DNA of 64,000 nucleotides from positions 1 through 64,000 of the forward strand of contig CBDEVQ010000098.1 in assembly GCA_965243605.1 (NCBI GenBank). Reading direction: 5' to 3'. Made by a program: the position numbers and the translations under genes. This document shows, in pieces, positions 37,070 to 46,990 of the stretch. How positions within the stretch are numbered: the first letter of the stretch is position 1; every line of letters begins with the position of its first letter. The notes beneath the pieces were generated by a model. That model ran no database searches and was not told where the DNA came from. It worked only from the letters and a program-made list of their open reading frames with translations. This DNA is from JBMYYR01 sp965243605 (lineage in GTDB: Bacteria > Bacteroidota > Bacteroidia > Flavobacteriales > CAJXXR01).

Positions 37070-38412
37070 ATGAAAATATCATTCTATATACTTTCTATTT
37101 CTAACACATATTCTATTTACTAAGAATACAAAAGCCTTTACAACAGCCGATTTGTATTCAATAGACATTCCTATTAAACACCAATTTAACAAAGAAGGAA
37201 AACATCAGCTAAAGACACCTAACCTATATGTTTATGAAGACAAGTGGTTTTATTGGATATATCAATAAAAACGGGGAAATTGTAATCCCAGCTAAATATG
37301 CACATGCCAATGCATTTTCCAACTGTGGATTGGCGAAAGTTATTGAACCTAATAAGAAATTTGGATACATTAATATAAAAGGTGAATACGCTCTAAATCC
37401 TCAATATATCCTTGCTTCTAATTTTATAAATAATAAAGCCTTTATATATCAAGATGGGGTATTCAAAATCATAAAACATACAGGTGCGAATTACACATAG
37501 TTTACCAAAAAACATTATAGATATTAACCTTTCTAAAAAAAGAAATTCACAAAGGGGTTATTGTTAAAACAACCACTGGAAAAAATGGATTAATTGATAA
37601 CCATGGGCAAACTCCTTATAGATACTATATATAATCATCTTATTAACATTAACGACTCTCTATTTTTGGATCAAAATTTTCATTCTTACGACTCTACTAC
37701 TTTTAAAATCTTAAACATAGCATCTCCTCTTATAAACTATCTATTTATAGAACATTACGAAAACTGGAACACTGGAGAAATTGAATTTATTGTGAGAAAT
37801 AAAAATACTTTAAAAACAGAAACACTTACCCTAAAATGTTAAATAAGAAAATAATTCCTTTTACAAGTCAGATTATGATTCTATAATTCAATACATTGAT
37901 AGGACAACTGAAAAGGTTATTTTAGAAACAAAAATAAAGGACAACGTAAATTCCAAAACACCGTTTCAAACACGCTCGTTATTATAAAAAACGATCAATT
38001 AATCATGAAAGTCTGGACTCTTAAATCTAAGAATGAATTTACTTATATTCCTTCAAAAGAGACTTCTAAAAATTAAAACAATACATCGTGTTGTGTTCCA
38101 ATTCAGAACTGTATCTAACCAAAAGCGCCTGGACAGATCCATTAGAAAAATTCATATTAACTTGTAAAGACTGTCATTATGAACCTGTATTTGATACGAT
38201 TGATTCTGATTTTAGTTATCGTTTCAGTATCCTGAAATTTATGAGACATTAAAGTTAAAGCTAGAATTAAATTAGAGATTATTCAAAATAATTCAGATAC
38301 TACAACTGTTGTATCCAAACCTTATAAACAAAAGATACCTTCTTACTTTTTATTAAATCTAGATCCTTGGTTATTAAAAGCTTTATTGATAATTAAACAA
38401 TTGGTTGTTTGA
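37070..38412 (+). pseudogene. WG-repeat protein, broken by several indels
   Basis: A protein of about 440 aa can be traced across shifted frames. It starts at 37070 with a signal-like MKISFYILSIS, then LYSIDIPIKHQFNKEG. WG/KWG-type beta units follow: GFIGYINKNGEIVIPAKYAH (37240-37305), FGYINIKGEYALNPQY and NGLIDNHGQTLIDTIYN. A long C-terminal part has HYENWNTGEIEFIVRNKN, SNSELYLTKSAWTDPLEKFI and CKDCHYEPVFDTIDSDF. WG repeats form beta-structures in secreted or surface proteins of Bacteroidota. Two parts (37228-37500 and 37594-37842) are open in single frames. Confidence 0.65.
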
Positions 38413-38470
38413 ATTAACAGGTTGCACCTTTGAAGCTTGAAAAAATTTCCAAAAAGGCGGCATATGGAAC

Positions 38471-38740
38471 TTAATGAAACTCCACCTCAACAAAATCCGA
38501 TTCTCCTTTAGATCTACAGGTTAAAATATATCCCTGTTTACGGTCATCAACACCTAATCCTGTTCCTGACTCTTGATTCCACACATCCTGAAATCAACTT
38601 GGCTTTGCATTTACCACATCGTCCTTCTGAACATGAAAATGGGGGATCTAGTTTGTTCCTTCTTAGAGTTGCTAATAGTGTATGCCCTGTTTAAGAGACA
38701 GCTCATGAGCTATATTATTTAAGGTAACTTTTAATTCCAT
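38471..38740 (-). pseudogene. 2Fe-2S ferredoxin, frameshifted
   Basis: On the minus strand from the ATG at 38740, frame-switching gives a plant-type 2Fe-2S ferredoxin of about 88 aa: MELKVTLNNIAHEL, then LDPPFSCSEGRCGKCKAKL, followed by GYILTCRSKGESDFVEVEF. The four cysteine ligands (C-x4-C-x2-C ... C) are all present when the frame is corrected near 38605, 38640 and 38700. It would carry electrons to an unknown partner. No oxygenase or reductase is beside it. The piece is too broken to form a long open frame. Confidence 0.65.
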
Positions 38741-38856
38741 GGTTGTATATTGAAGTATAAAAAGAAATGCCCATTTTATAATAGAACTAAATCCATAATG
38801 AGGCATTCTACTTTCCATTAAGACGATAAAAATACGCCTTTTTAATCTTTTTTCAT

Positions 38857-39229
38857 TTAGAATATTCCAGCAGTTTTCAAAAACAATTTCAAATACTTAG
38901 ATGGCGCATATTTTAAAACGTTGATCTACAATTTTCCTTGAGTTTACCTCATTAGCATTATACAGGCCTCACTTCTTATTCCAACAGAAAACTTACCCAA
39001 ATCACCAAGGTGAACAGCATTTCCTTCTCTAAGTTCGCGCTTCATAATATCTACATTCCTATTAAGGATGCATATACGTCTGCCCCTTCTTAAGGTACCT
39101 TCCATCGCTTATTAATTCGGCTAGTCTATTTAACCCTATAGTTTCTTGAGGGATGCTAAAGCAAAATAGGAAGGATTGATTCGGTTTACCAGGTATCTTT
39201 TTAGGAACAACTTTATATTTAATAGACAT
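38857..39229 (-). pseudogene. HU-HIG-type DNA-binding protein, frameshifted
   Basis: On the minus strand from the ATG at 39229 comes MSIKYKVVPKKIPGKPN, then LNRLAELISDG. After an indel follow TLRR-ADVYASLIGM and, past a lost G, VDIMKRELREGNAVHLGDLG, KFSVGIRSEA and a tail KYAPSKYLKLFLKTAGIF. This is the HU-related histone-like family of Bacteroidota (about 124 aa). The conserved HLGDLGKFSVGIRSEA is intact between indels. At least three indels occur (an extra G in a G run near 39090, a lost G near 39060, one near 38955). It would bind DNA in the nucleoid. Confidence 0.72.
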
Positions 39230-39371
39230 AATTTAGAATATATAATTAGAATGGCTTAGACAATTAGATTAAGCTTACAAGACCTAAATTACGAAAAACC
39301 AACTACATAAAGGCGTGAAAAAAGGCATCTATAGGACTGGAATATCTTTACAAATGATTACGAATACTAAA

Positions 39372-39471
39372 CCTCGCGAGGTTTTTAAAAAGCTGGCGAG
39401 GAATTTCAAAATGCTGGCGAGGTTTTAAAAAAAGCTGGCGAGGTCTATGTCATTCGCTGGCGAAGTTTTAC
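39372..39471. repeat. Five-copy 21-bp tandem repeat with CTGGCGAGG core
   Basis: Five consecutive units of 21-22 bp share CTGGCGAGGTTTTAAAAA-like sequence. The first begins with the palindrome CCTCGCGAGG and the others have CTGGCGAGG or CTGGCGAAG. It lies in the 425-bp gap between the HU gene start (39229) and mfd (39655), which otherwise holds only the mfd promoter box. Period 21 equals seven codons, but no start codon and no family support coding. Confidence 0.75.
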
Positions 39472-39625
39472 TTAAAATAGCATATGACTATGTCCCATAC
39501 CCCCTTTCTAATGAGAACATTTCTCTTCTATTGGAGCTTAACTCTTCTATATTAATCCGTTTTTGATCGTTTATATAGGTCCAATATATTTACATAAAAT
39601 TGAATCATTCCTTCTTATTTTTTAA

Positions 39626-39633
39626 TATTTTTG
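39626..39633 (+). promoter_or_regulatory. -7 promoter box of mfd
   Basis: The box reads TATTTTTG, an exact TAnnTTTG match ending 21 bases before the ATG. A TTG at 39600-39602 is the possible -33 element, with 23 bases between them. Confidence 0.5.
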
Positions 39634-39654
39634 AACCTCAACTAATCCTAAATC

Positions 39655-42600
39655 ATGACGGTTAATTCATTTTTAGATTTTTTTAAGGCTCGTAATACAA
39701 CCTTAGCATTTCAAAATTTACTTAAAGAGAATCATAAATCTTATCATTTAGAGCAAACTCAGCATTCTTTATTAAGTATTGAACTTAGCTTATGGCTAAA
39801 TGCCTCAGAAAAAACCCAATTCCTTATTTGCGAAAATAAAGAAGAGGCCATTTATTATTTAAATGATTTACAACATTTTTTAGGAGATGAACAATGTTTA
39901 TTCTATCCTGGGTCTTACCGTAGGCCTTATGATATTGAAGAAACTGACAATGCTAATGTATTGTTTAGAGCCGAAACCATTAACCGTTTAAATTCTAGAA
40001 ATAAACCTAGTGTAGTTGTCTCCTACCCGGATGCTTTATTCGAAAAAGTAGTTGATAAAAAGACGCTTAAGAGTCAGACTCAAAAGATTTCTGTTGGCGA
40101 TTTATTAGATCGTAATTTTATTGAAGAAATATTATACGATTATAATTTTGAACGTGTTGATTTCGTTTACGAACCAGGTCAGTTTTCTGTAAGAGGAGAG
40201 CTGATAGATGTATTCTCATTCTCGGATGATTATCCTTATCGTATTCAATTTTTTGATAATGAAGTGGAAAGTATTCGATTGTTTGATCCTTCGGATCAAC
40301 GTTCTATTGAGACAAGAAAGACGGTTAGTTTAGTTTCTAACATCGAAAATAAAAACATCGAAAATCGTGTATCGTTTTTCGAATATATAAAATCGGATGC
40401 TCAAATTTGGGTTAAAAACATTGCCTTTTGCAAAGAACGTTTAGATGAACTGTTTGTAAAAGCAACCGATATTTTTCAGAAAAAAGAATTAGAATCTACA
40501 CTACGCGTGTCAGGTCCTAGACAATTGTTTTATACGGGTAAAGACTTTATATCCGATCTATCAAATTTATCATACATAGAATTCGGAGCTCAGCAGTTTG
40601 AAGATTCTCAAAATACTTTTACATTTTCAACAAAGCCACAACGTAGTTTCCAACGTGATTTTAGTTTATTAACGGATCAGATGAAGCTGTGGAATGATGA
40701 AGGTAAAATTATTTTCATTGCCTGTTCTGGTAAAAAACAAATTGAACGTTTCGAAGAGATATTCTCAGAAATAGATGAAGATTTGAACTATACTCCTGTT
40801 TTATTGCCTTTGTATAGAGGGTTTGAAATGGAAGATTGTATTGTGTTAACCGATCATCAAATCTTTGAACGCTACCATAAATATAAACTTAAAAATCAAG
40901 ACTTTACTAAAAATCAATTTAGTCTTAAAGAAATATCCAAACTTGAACGTGGTGACTATGTAACTCATATTGATCATGGTATTGGTAAGTTTGGTGGACT
41001 CCAAAAAATGGATGTTAATGGTAAAGAACAAGAGGTTATTAAAATTATTTATAAGAATAATGACCTGTTGTATGTCTCTATTCACTCTCTACATAAAATT
41101 GCCAAATTTAATGGGAAAGATGGAAAAGAGCCTGCTATTAATCAATTGGGTTCTCCTAAATGGAAGAATCTTAAGAATAAAACGAAGTCTAAAATAAAGA
41201 AAATTGCCTTCGATTTAATTCAGGTTTATGCCAAACGAAAATCGGCTAAAGGGTTTGCTTTTGCGCAAGATTCTTATTTACAACATGAGTTAGAAGCAAG
41301 TTTTATTTATGAAGATACACCAGACCAATTAAAGGCAACCAACGATATTAAGGCCGATATGGAAAAGCAAATGCCTATGGATAGGTTAGTTTGTGGAGAT
41401 GTTGGATTTGGAAAAACCGAAGTGGCCATACGTGCTGCTTTTAAAGCTGTAGCCGATTCTAAACAAGTTGTTGTTTTAGTTCCTACAACCATTCTTGCTT
41501 TACAGCATTATAAATCGTTTAAAAAACGATTAAAAGGGCTACCATGTAATGTGGATTATATTAACCGTTTTAAAACGGCTAAAGAGCAAAAAGAAACTCT
41601 AAAACGATTATCCGAAGGTAAAATTGATATTCTAATTGGTACACATCGTGTGGTTGGTAAGGATGTTAAATTTAAAGATCTTGGATTATTAATTATTGAT
41701 GAAGAACAGAAATTTGGTGTTTCTGTAAAAGATAAATTAAAAAGTTTTAAGACCAATATTGATACCTTAACGCTTACGGCAACACCTATTCCTCGTACAT
41801 TACAGTTTAGCTTAATGGCTGCCCGAGATTTGTCCATTATGACAACTCCACCAGCGAATCGTTATCCTGTAGAAACAAAATTGGTTGGTTTTAATGAAGA
41901 GACTATTCGAGATGCCGTAAGGTATGAGCTACAACGTGGAGGACAGGTTTATATCATAAATAACCGTATAGAAAACATGAAGGAAGTGTCAGGTATGGTT
42001 CAACGCCTTTGTCCCGATGCTAAAATTTCTATAGGTCATGGGCAAATGGATGGTTCTAAATTAGAGCGCATTATGATGGACTTTATTGAAGGTGAATCTG
42101 ATGTCTTGATTGCCACTACAATTATTGAAAATGGATTAGATGTACCAAATGCCAATACAATTTTAATTAATAATGCCAATAATTTCGGATTATCAGACTT
42201 ACACCAAATGCGTGGTCGTGTTGGTCGTTCGAACAAAAAGGCCTTTTGTTATTTAATTTCGCCTCCGCTTTCTAGTTTACCTGAAGATTCTAGAAAACGT
42301 TTACAAGCTTTAGAACAATATTCTGATTTAGGATCTGGATTCCATATTGCGATGAAAGATTTAGAGATTAGAGGAGCTGGTGATTTGTTAGGTGGTGAAC
42401 AAAGTGGATTTATTTCTGATATTGGATTTGAAACCTATAATAAAATCCTGAATGAAGCGGTTAGAGAACTTAAAGACAATGAATTTAAGGACTTATATAA
42501 CGAAGAGGATCATGAAGTTGAATTCGTACACGAATGTCAAATAGATACCGACTTAGAGTTAATGATTCCGAATGATTATGTCCAAAATATTGGAGAACGT

Positions 42601-42999
42601 TTGGCTTTATATCATCAACTTAATGCTTATGTTAATGAGGAGGAGTTAGAAACGTTTAAACAAGAAATTACTGACCGATTTGGTTCTATTCCTGAACAAA
42701 CGAAAGAGCTTATTCGCTCTCTGCCTTTAAAGTGGTTAGCTAAGGAATTAGGGTTCCAAAAATTAGTTATTAAATCCGGTAAGATGATTGGTCATTTCTT
42801 GGCGGATCAAGATTCCGAATACTTTTCATCGCCTGTATTTCACAACATCCTCACTCAAATTCAATATATGAGTAAAGATTGTGTTCTTAAGCAAAAGGGT
42901 GAAAAACTAACTTTAGTCTTTAGTTCTATTAAAACAATCAAACAAGCCAAAACATTTTTAAACAAACTACAATTAAACCATGTAGAAGTTAAGGTCTAA
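39655..42999 (+). CDS. mfd: Transcription-repair coupling factor
   Basis: The protein is 1114 aa, standard length. The N-terminal UvrB-like domains are seen at about 95-210 (CLFYPGSYRRPYDIEE, then GQFSVRGELIDVFS). The RNA polymerase-interacting domain lies near 430-490 (GDYVTHIDHGIGKFGG). The RecG-type translocase follows, with Walker A GDVGFGKTEVA, the DEEQ box (LLIIDEEQKFG), TATPIPRTLQ and QMRGRVGRS. The TRCF C-terminal domain comes last. Mfd removes stalled RNA polymerase at DNA lesions and recruits UvrA. The frame is intact, so the indel-rich zone ends before this gene. A small membrane protein follows 5 bases after its stop. Confidence 0.97.
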   Translation: MTVNSFLDFFKARNTTLAFQNLLKENHKSYHLEQTQHSLLSIELSLWLNASEKTQFLICENKEEAIYYLNDLQHFLGDEQCLFYPGSYRRPYDIEETDNANVLFRAETINRLNSRNKPSVVVSYPDALFEKVVDKKTLKSQTQKISVGDLLDRNFIEEILYDYNFERVDFVYEPGQFSVRGELIDVFSFSDDYPYRIQFFDNEVESIRLFDPSDQRSIETRKTVSLVSNIENKNIENRVSFFEYIKSDAQIWVKNIAFCKERLDELFVKATDIFQKKELESTLRVSGPRQLFYTGKDFISDLSNLSYIEFGAQQFEDSQNTFTFSTKPQRSFQRDFSLLTDQMKLWNDEGKIIFIACSGKKQIERFEEIFSEIDEDLNYTPVLLPLYRGFEMEDCIVLTDHQIFERYHKYKLKNQDFTKNQFSLKEISKLERGDYVTHIDHGIGKFGGLQKMDVNGKEQEVIKIIYKNNDLLYVSIHSLHKIAKFNGKDGKEPAINQLGSPKWKNLKNKTKSKIKKIAFDLIQVYAKRKSAKGFAFAQDSYLQHELEASFIYEDTPDQLKATNDIKADMEKQMPMDRLVCGDVGFGKTEVAIRAAFKAVADSKQVVVLVPTTILALQHYKSFKKRLKGLPCNVDYINRFKTAKEQKETLKRLSEGKIDILIGTHRVVGKDVKFKDLGLLIIDEEQKFGVSVKDKLKSFKTNIDTLTLTATPIPRTLQFSLMAARDLSIMTTPPANRYPVETKLVGFNEETIRDAVRYELQRGGQVYIINNRIENMKEVSGMVQRLCPDAKISIGHGQMDGSKLERIMMDFIEGESDVLIATTIIENGLDVPNANTILINNANNFGLSDLHQMRGRVGRSNKKAFCYLISPPLSSLPEDSRKRLQALEQYSDLGSGFHIAMKDLEIRGAGDLLGGEQSGFISDIGFETYNKILNEAVRELKDNEFKDLYNEEDHEVEFVHECQIDTDLELMIPNDYVQNIGERLALYHQLNAYVNEEELETFKQEITDRFGSIPEQTKELIRSLPLKWLAKELGFQKLVIKSGKMIGHFLADQDSEYFSSPVFHNILTQIQYMSKDCVLKQKGEKLTLVFSSIKTIKQAKTFLNKLQLNHVEVKV

Positions 43000-43004
43000 T
43001 TTTC

Positions 43005-44078
43005 ATGAAATACGACAAGAACTTTAAATCTATTCAATCTAAAATAAAACGTTCCTTTTACCTTTTATTATTATTTGGTAGTATAGGTTCTATTATTCTT
43101 TCTTGGTATTTACTCCGTATTGAATTTAGATCAGATGATCGTTCACTATATGTTATACCTAGTTTGTTTTTTGGGCTATTAGGATGTATAACTCTTACTT
43201 CCTTGTTTTGGAGTATTAATAAATTAACGATTGCCAATAATGAGATAGGAGTAAGTTCTTTATTCAAAAAAAGAAAGACAATTCATTTAACTGATATTGT
43301 TTATTATACTGAGATCAATAAAGAAAATAAATATCTTAAATAGTCTGAATTGACCTTGTATACGGCGCATCAAAAAATAAAAACTTACTCCAGTTGGTTT
43401 TCTAATAATAAAGCGCTTAGAACAGTACTCATTAAAGGAATAGCAAAGAATGCTCACCTAGAATTAATGAATGCATATAAAATTGGAAGACGTTTTTCTA
43501 TAGGGATCTTGGGATTAGGATTATTACTTACATGTCTAAGTTTTAATAATTCTTCAATTAACAACAATCAACTATATTCTAATGATTTACCTACTATTCA
43601 TGGAACTATAACCCAAATAAAAAAGCAATATACCCGTAAGAAGGCGTTAAATAAAATTCATATTAAGCTCCAAGAATATCCAGATTTTATGTTCACAATA
43701 TCGGATACTGAATTAACAACCTTCCTGTACTCAAACACGATAAATGAAATCTCAAATGGTCAGTTTATTCAAATTAATTTACTTAAAGATACTTACCTTA
43801 AACATATAACAAAAGCTGAAAACTTAACTCTTTTTGAAGCAATATTTGATTTAGAAATGATTACTGTAAAAGGATTAAAAACAGTACAGAAAACATATAT
43901 TTCTATAGAAGAAGTTAATAAACAACAGAGATACACTAATAATCTATTTGTATTGGGTATTATTAGTTTAGCTCTTTTACTTTTTGGTATTATACTTATT
44001 ATAGAATCTACTCAAAAAGCTATTTATAGATACCCACAAAACCATTTATTGTCCTTACCTATTAATACTTCTCAATAA
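43005..44078 (+). pseudogene. Membrane protein split by an in-frame TAG stop
   Basis: Two open pieces (43005-43343 and from 43347) share one reading frame and are separated only by a TAG at 43341-43343, giving a protein of about 357 aa. The N-terminal part has two transmembrane helices (FYLLLLFGSIGSIILSW and LFFGLLGCITLTSLFW), followed by a strand-rich segment (IANNEIGVSSLFKKRKTI...) reminiscent of a bacterial PH-like domain. The second part adds two more helices around a soluble beta-rich region (HGTITQIKKQY...). The stop is most simply a single base change (TGG to TAG would give Trp). No family is certain. It follows mfd by 5 bases. Confidence 0.6.
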
Positions 44079-44162
44079 AACACTTTATATGATTATTGAT
44101 TCAATATGTTCTAAAACAAATATTTCAGACTATATTCATTTGAAAATACTAAATAAATATTA

Positions 44163-45128
44163 ATGAAAAATTTAATTTATACCCTAATCCTAATAAGTCT
44201 TATTTCTTGCAGCTCAGACAAAATGGGCCAAACACCAAAAGTGTCTAAACAGACTTCTGAAAAGATTGATTCGCTTATTAATAATACCGATATTTTCTTA
44301 GCTTATACATATGATAGTTTGGGTAACGATGTCTTGTACCATATGTCTCAAAAGCTTTATACTGATTCTCTAAAACAAATGTTAAAGAATGGGGTTAAAT
44401 TAAATACACCCTCTTCTTCTAGTCCAAAGTTTAAATTAGATTTATACAAAAAAAACAATCCAATTGGAGAAATTACTGTAACTAATCTAACGCCTCCTTC
44501 TATTCATATTAAATCTGGTGAATTGGAATGTTCTATTCTAATGGATCAATCGTTTCATACATTTATTAAACATCTAGAACCTAATATTGAGTCTACAAAA
44601 GCAGAGAATTATTTAGCTTTTAAGAAAAAAACAGATTTTGCTAGGACTTCATTTATGTTTCATCACTCTAAAAATTCAAAAGAATATAGTTTGTTATTTA
44701 TTCGTAATACCAATAAAGATCTTACTTTAAATTCAAGTATGGCAGATCTCCATTTGTTTTGGAATTATGCACAACAGGAAAATGGAATTAAACTAAAAGG
44801 GATTAGCGTACCTTTGGTAACTCGTTTCTCCGATATTACAAAACGACATATAGAAGCCTTTATGCACTCTAAAGCTTGGCAAGAATATATCAAGGTATCT
44901 CCAAATACGCCAAATACTGAATTAACTACTTCTATTATTTTAGAACATGACATCTATAAACCACTACATGATTTCCTAAAAGGTAAAGGATATAAAATAA
45001 AGGGTTTAAGGCTTGAAAAGCTTGGATATATGCAAGCTTCTGATTTACAAGACTTAGGATATTCTGAAGATTTAATTATTCCTTTTTCAGGTGTTCAAAT
45101 TAATGTTTCTAAAGTAGAATCCATATAA
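44163..45128 (+). CDS. Hypothetical lipoprotein
   Basis: The protein is 321 aa. The signal peptide has lipobox LISC (cysteine at about residue 16; IYTLILISLISCSSDKM), so it is probably anchored in a membrane. The mature part lacks recognised domains. It mixes beta-like strands with a C-terminal segment (HDFLKGKGYKIKGLRLEKLG) and a closing FSGVQINVSK. It is downstream of the interrupted membrane protein in the same direction (84-bp gap). Confidence 0.65.
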   Translation: MKNLIYTLILISLISCSSDKMGQTPKVSKQTSEKIDSLINNTDIFLAYTYDSLGNDVLYHMSQKLYTDSLKQMLKNGVKLNTPSSSSPKFKLDLYKKNNPIGEITVTNLTPPSIHIKSGELECSILMDQSFHTFIKHLEPNIESTKAENYLAFKKKTDFARTSFMFHHSKNSKEYSLLFIRNTNKDLTLNSSMADLHLFWNYAQQENGIKLKGISVPLVTRFSDITKRHIEAFMHSKAWQEYIKVSPNTPNTELTTSIILEHDIYKPLHDFLKGKGYKIKGLRLEKLGYMQASDLQDLGYSEDLIIPFSGVQINVSKVESI

Positions 45129-45133
45129 TTTTA

Positions 45134-45164
45134 TTGTCTTTGGCATAGTTTATAAGTACATTTA
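45134..45164 (+). promoter_or_regulatory. Promoter upstream of the DNA alkylation repair gene
   Basis: TTG at 45134-45136 and TACATTTA at 45157-45164, 20 bases apart, resemble the -33/-7 pair. A transcript starting near 45171 would exclude the in-frame ATG at 45166 and leave 45193 as the start codon. Confidence 0.45.
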
Positions 45165-45192
45165 TATGGTTTTACAATTAAAATTTTATACC

Positions 45193-45837
45193 ATGACTCT
45201 TTCTGCAAAAGCACAATCTATTTACGACCAGGTTTCTAAAGATGATATAAAACATGGAGACGTTAAAAAGATGGCTAAAGACATAAAAAAAGACCACGAT
45301 TTGGCTTTAGAACTATGGCCTACAGGTTTATACTTTGCTAGACAATTGGCTCTTCTTATTCTTGATAAAACTAAGCTTTCTCAAGAGGTTATAGATGCGT
45401 TAGATAAAGGAATTAAAGAGCACCCTTATGATGAACGTAACCACTTATCCGATTGGTTATTGGCTAATCAACTTATGAAGAGTAAAAAGACCATTGCTTT
45501 AATGGAGTCTTGGGAAAATAATGATTCTCCGATGTTACGCCGTTTATTTTGGTATTACCAAGGACGTTTACGTTGGATGGGTAAAACACCTCCACCAAAT
45601 ACTGATGCTTTAGTAACTGCATTAGAAGAACGCCTAGAAAACGAAGAACCTGAAGTGCAATGGGCCATGAATTTTACGGCGGCATTTATTGGTATTTATG
45701 AACTTGATTTTCGCCCAAGGTGTGTTGCTTTAGGTAAACGTTTAGAGTTGTTTAAAGAACAAAAGGTTCCTAGAGGCTGTACACCAAATTATTTACCTGA
45801 GTTTATTAGAATAGAGTCAGAAAAACGTGGGGTTTAA
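45193..45837 (+). CDS. DNA alkylation repair protein (AlkD-like HEAT-repeat)
   Basis: This 214-aa alpha-helical protein starts at MTLSAKAQ; an upstream ATG at 45166 lies in the promoter region. Regular amphipathic helices with L-W and W-x-N patterns (LALELWPTGLYFARQLAL, LSDWLLANQLM, MLRRLFWYYQGRLRW, EVQWAMNFTAAFIGIY) match the HEAT-like architecture of the AlkD/DNA_alkylation family. These DNA glycosylases release alkylated bases without base flipping, or act as DNA-binding relatives. The assignment is by overall pattern, and no residue test was possible, so the glycosylase activity is inferred. Confidence 0.65.
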   Translation: MTLSAKAQSIYDQVSKDDIKHGDVKKMAKDIKKDHDLALELWPTGLYFARQLALLILDKTKLSQEVIDALDKGIKEHPYDERNHLSDWLLANQLMKSKKTIALMESWENNDSPMLRRLFWYYQGRLRWMGKTPPPNTDALVTALEERLENEEPEVQWAMNFTAAFIGIYELDFRPRCVALGKRLELFKEQKVPRGCTPNYLPEFIRIESEKRGV

Positions 45838-45980
45838 TTTATTTTCAAACGCCCTTAGCCTTATTCATGTAAAGGCGTTACTTTTCTCTTCTTTCCTATA
45901 TTCATTAAAGTTTAGACATCCATTTTGTCTGTTCGAGTGCAATTTAGAAATACAATGAAATACTAAAACATATAATAACA

Positions 45981-46298
45981 TTGGAAACTAAATTTAATAG
46001 ATATTACAGTTTTATTTTACTGCTGTTCTTGATAACTTTTTCTACGTTAGCGTTGATGGGAAAAGTTGCTTTTGGTCATGGACTGGGAGATATTTTTAAC
46101 ATCATACTTTTATGGGGACTTACTTTAATATATCTAATTTATGTTCTTCTATTCGTATTAAGACTAAAATTTGAAAGTATAACTCTGTTAATCCACAATC
46201 TCATGTTCACATTTTTCACGATTTGGATATGTATGGAAGCTACTATTTGGCGTGGATCTGAGTATAAATGGAACGGAGAATGGTTTTATAATTTTTAA
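45981..46298 (+). CDS. Small three-helix membrane protein, unknown
   Basis: The protein is 105 aa with a TTG start at 45981; no in-frame ATG fits better. Helices lie at about 8-25 (FILLLFLITFSTLALMG), 34-58 (IFNIILLWGLTLIYLIYVLLFVL) and 67-83, followed by a short polar tail. No family is recognised. It stands alone and is convergent with the next gene. Confidence 0.4.
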   Translation: METKFNRYYSFILLLFLITFSTLALMGKVAFGHGLGDIFNIILLWGLTLIYLIYVLLFVLRLKFESITLLIHNLMFTFFTIWICMEATIWRGSEYKWNGEWFYNF

Positions 46299-46324
46299 AA
46301 TATAATATAGGAAAGATATCTTCC

Positions 46325-46921
46325 TTACCTCCATAACCTTTTCCACCACGATTTTTTATTACCTTTTTCACTTTCAGATATTACTGGTCTTGAAATGTCT
46401 TTTTTTATCGGTGTACCTTTAATAAATTCGTCAACCCAAATTTGAGATTCCTCTTTAATAACCTCTTCAATATTATCTAGGTCAGCTCCATGATAATAAA
46501 AATTCTCACCAATATCTTCAACTTGACTCCAGCCATGATATAATAAATAAAACGGCATTAATTTAAATTTATCGTGACCATTCAAATAATCTTTTTCAAT
46601 GAATAAATCATAAACCTTATGTAGATAATCCCTTATTAAATGATTATTCAAAATATGTGATAAATAATAATGTATTAAGGCTATAATCGCCTCATCACCA
46701 ATCTCTTCCTCCAATTCTAAATCAGCTAAAACGGCACTTAAATAGGGTTTAATTTCAATAGAATTTACGGGTTTTGAAAAAGAAGCTAACATCAATATAT
46801 TATCATTTTCAATACTTTTATCAATCAAATCAATCGCCCAATCAATACATAAATCATAATTAAAAAATTCAATACCATTATGATATTGTATAATGTCAGA
46901 TATATCTTGTTTTTTACCCAT
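46325..46921 (-). CDS. Hypothetical cytoplasmic protein
   Basis: The protein is 198 aa, acidic and helical-looking, with no signal peptide or membrane segment, and ends in a basic tail (GNKKSWWKRLWR). No family is recognised. It sits just left of the DUF559 repeat block. Its upstream side (46922-46990) holds nothing recognisable before the first spacer copy. Confidence 0.45.
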   Translation of the reverse strand: MGKKQDISDIIQYHNGIEFFNYDLCIDWAIDLIDKSIENDNILMLASFSKPVNSIEIKPYLSAVLADLELEEEIGDEAIIALIHYYLSHILNNHLIRDYLHKVYDLFIEKDYLNGHDKFKLMPFYLLYHGWSQVEDIGENFYYHGADLDNIEEVIKEESQIWVDEFIKGTPIKKDISRPVISESEKGNKKSWWKRLWR

Positions 46922-46990
46922 TTACATAAAATCAATATGTTTTAATCTATTGAAACTTATTCTATAAATTATATGTAAATATAATATTTT

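Noticed and set aside
35227..39229. Long-decayed gene graveyard
   Set aside because: The amino acid signal between indels is too well preserved and substitutions are few, which argues against old decay; kept as an indel problem instead.
39372..39471. Heptapeptide-repeat protein
   Set aside because: The frame stays open through the repeats but has no start codon and no similarity; the 21-bp period alone is not enough.
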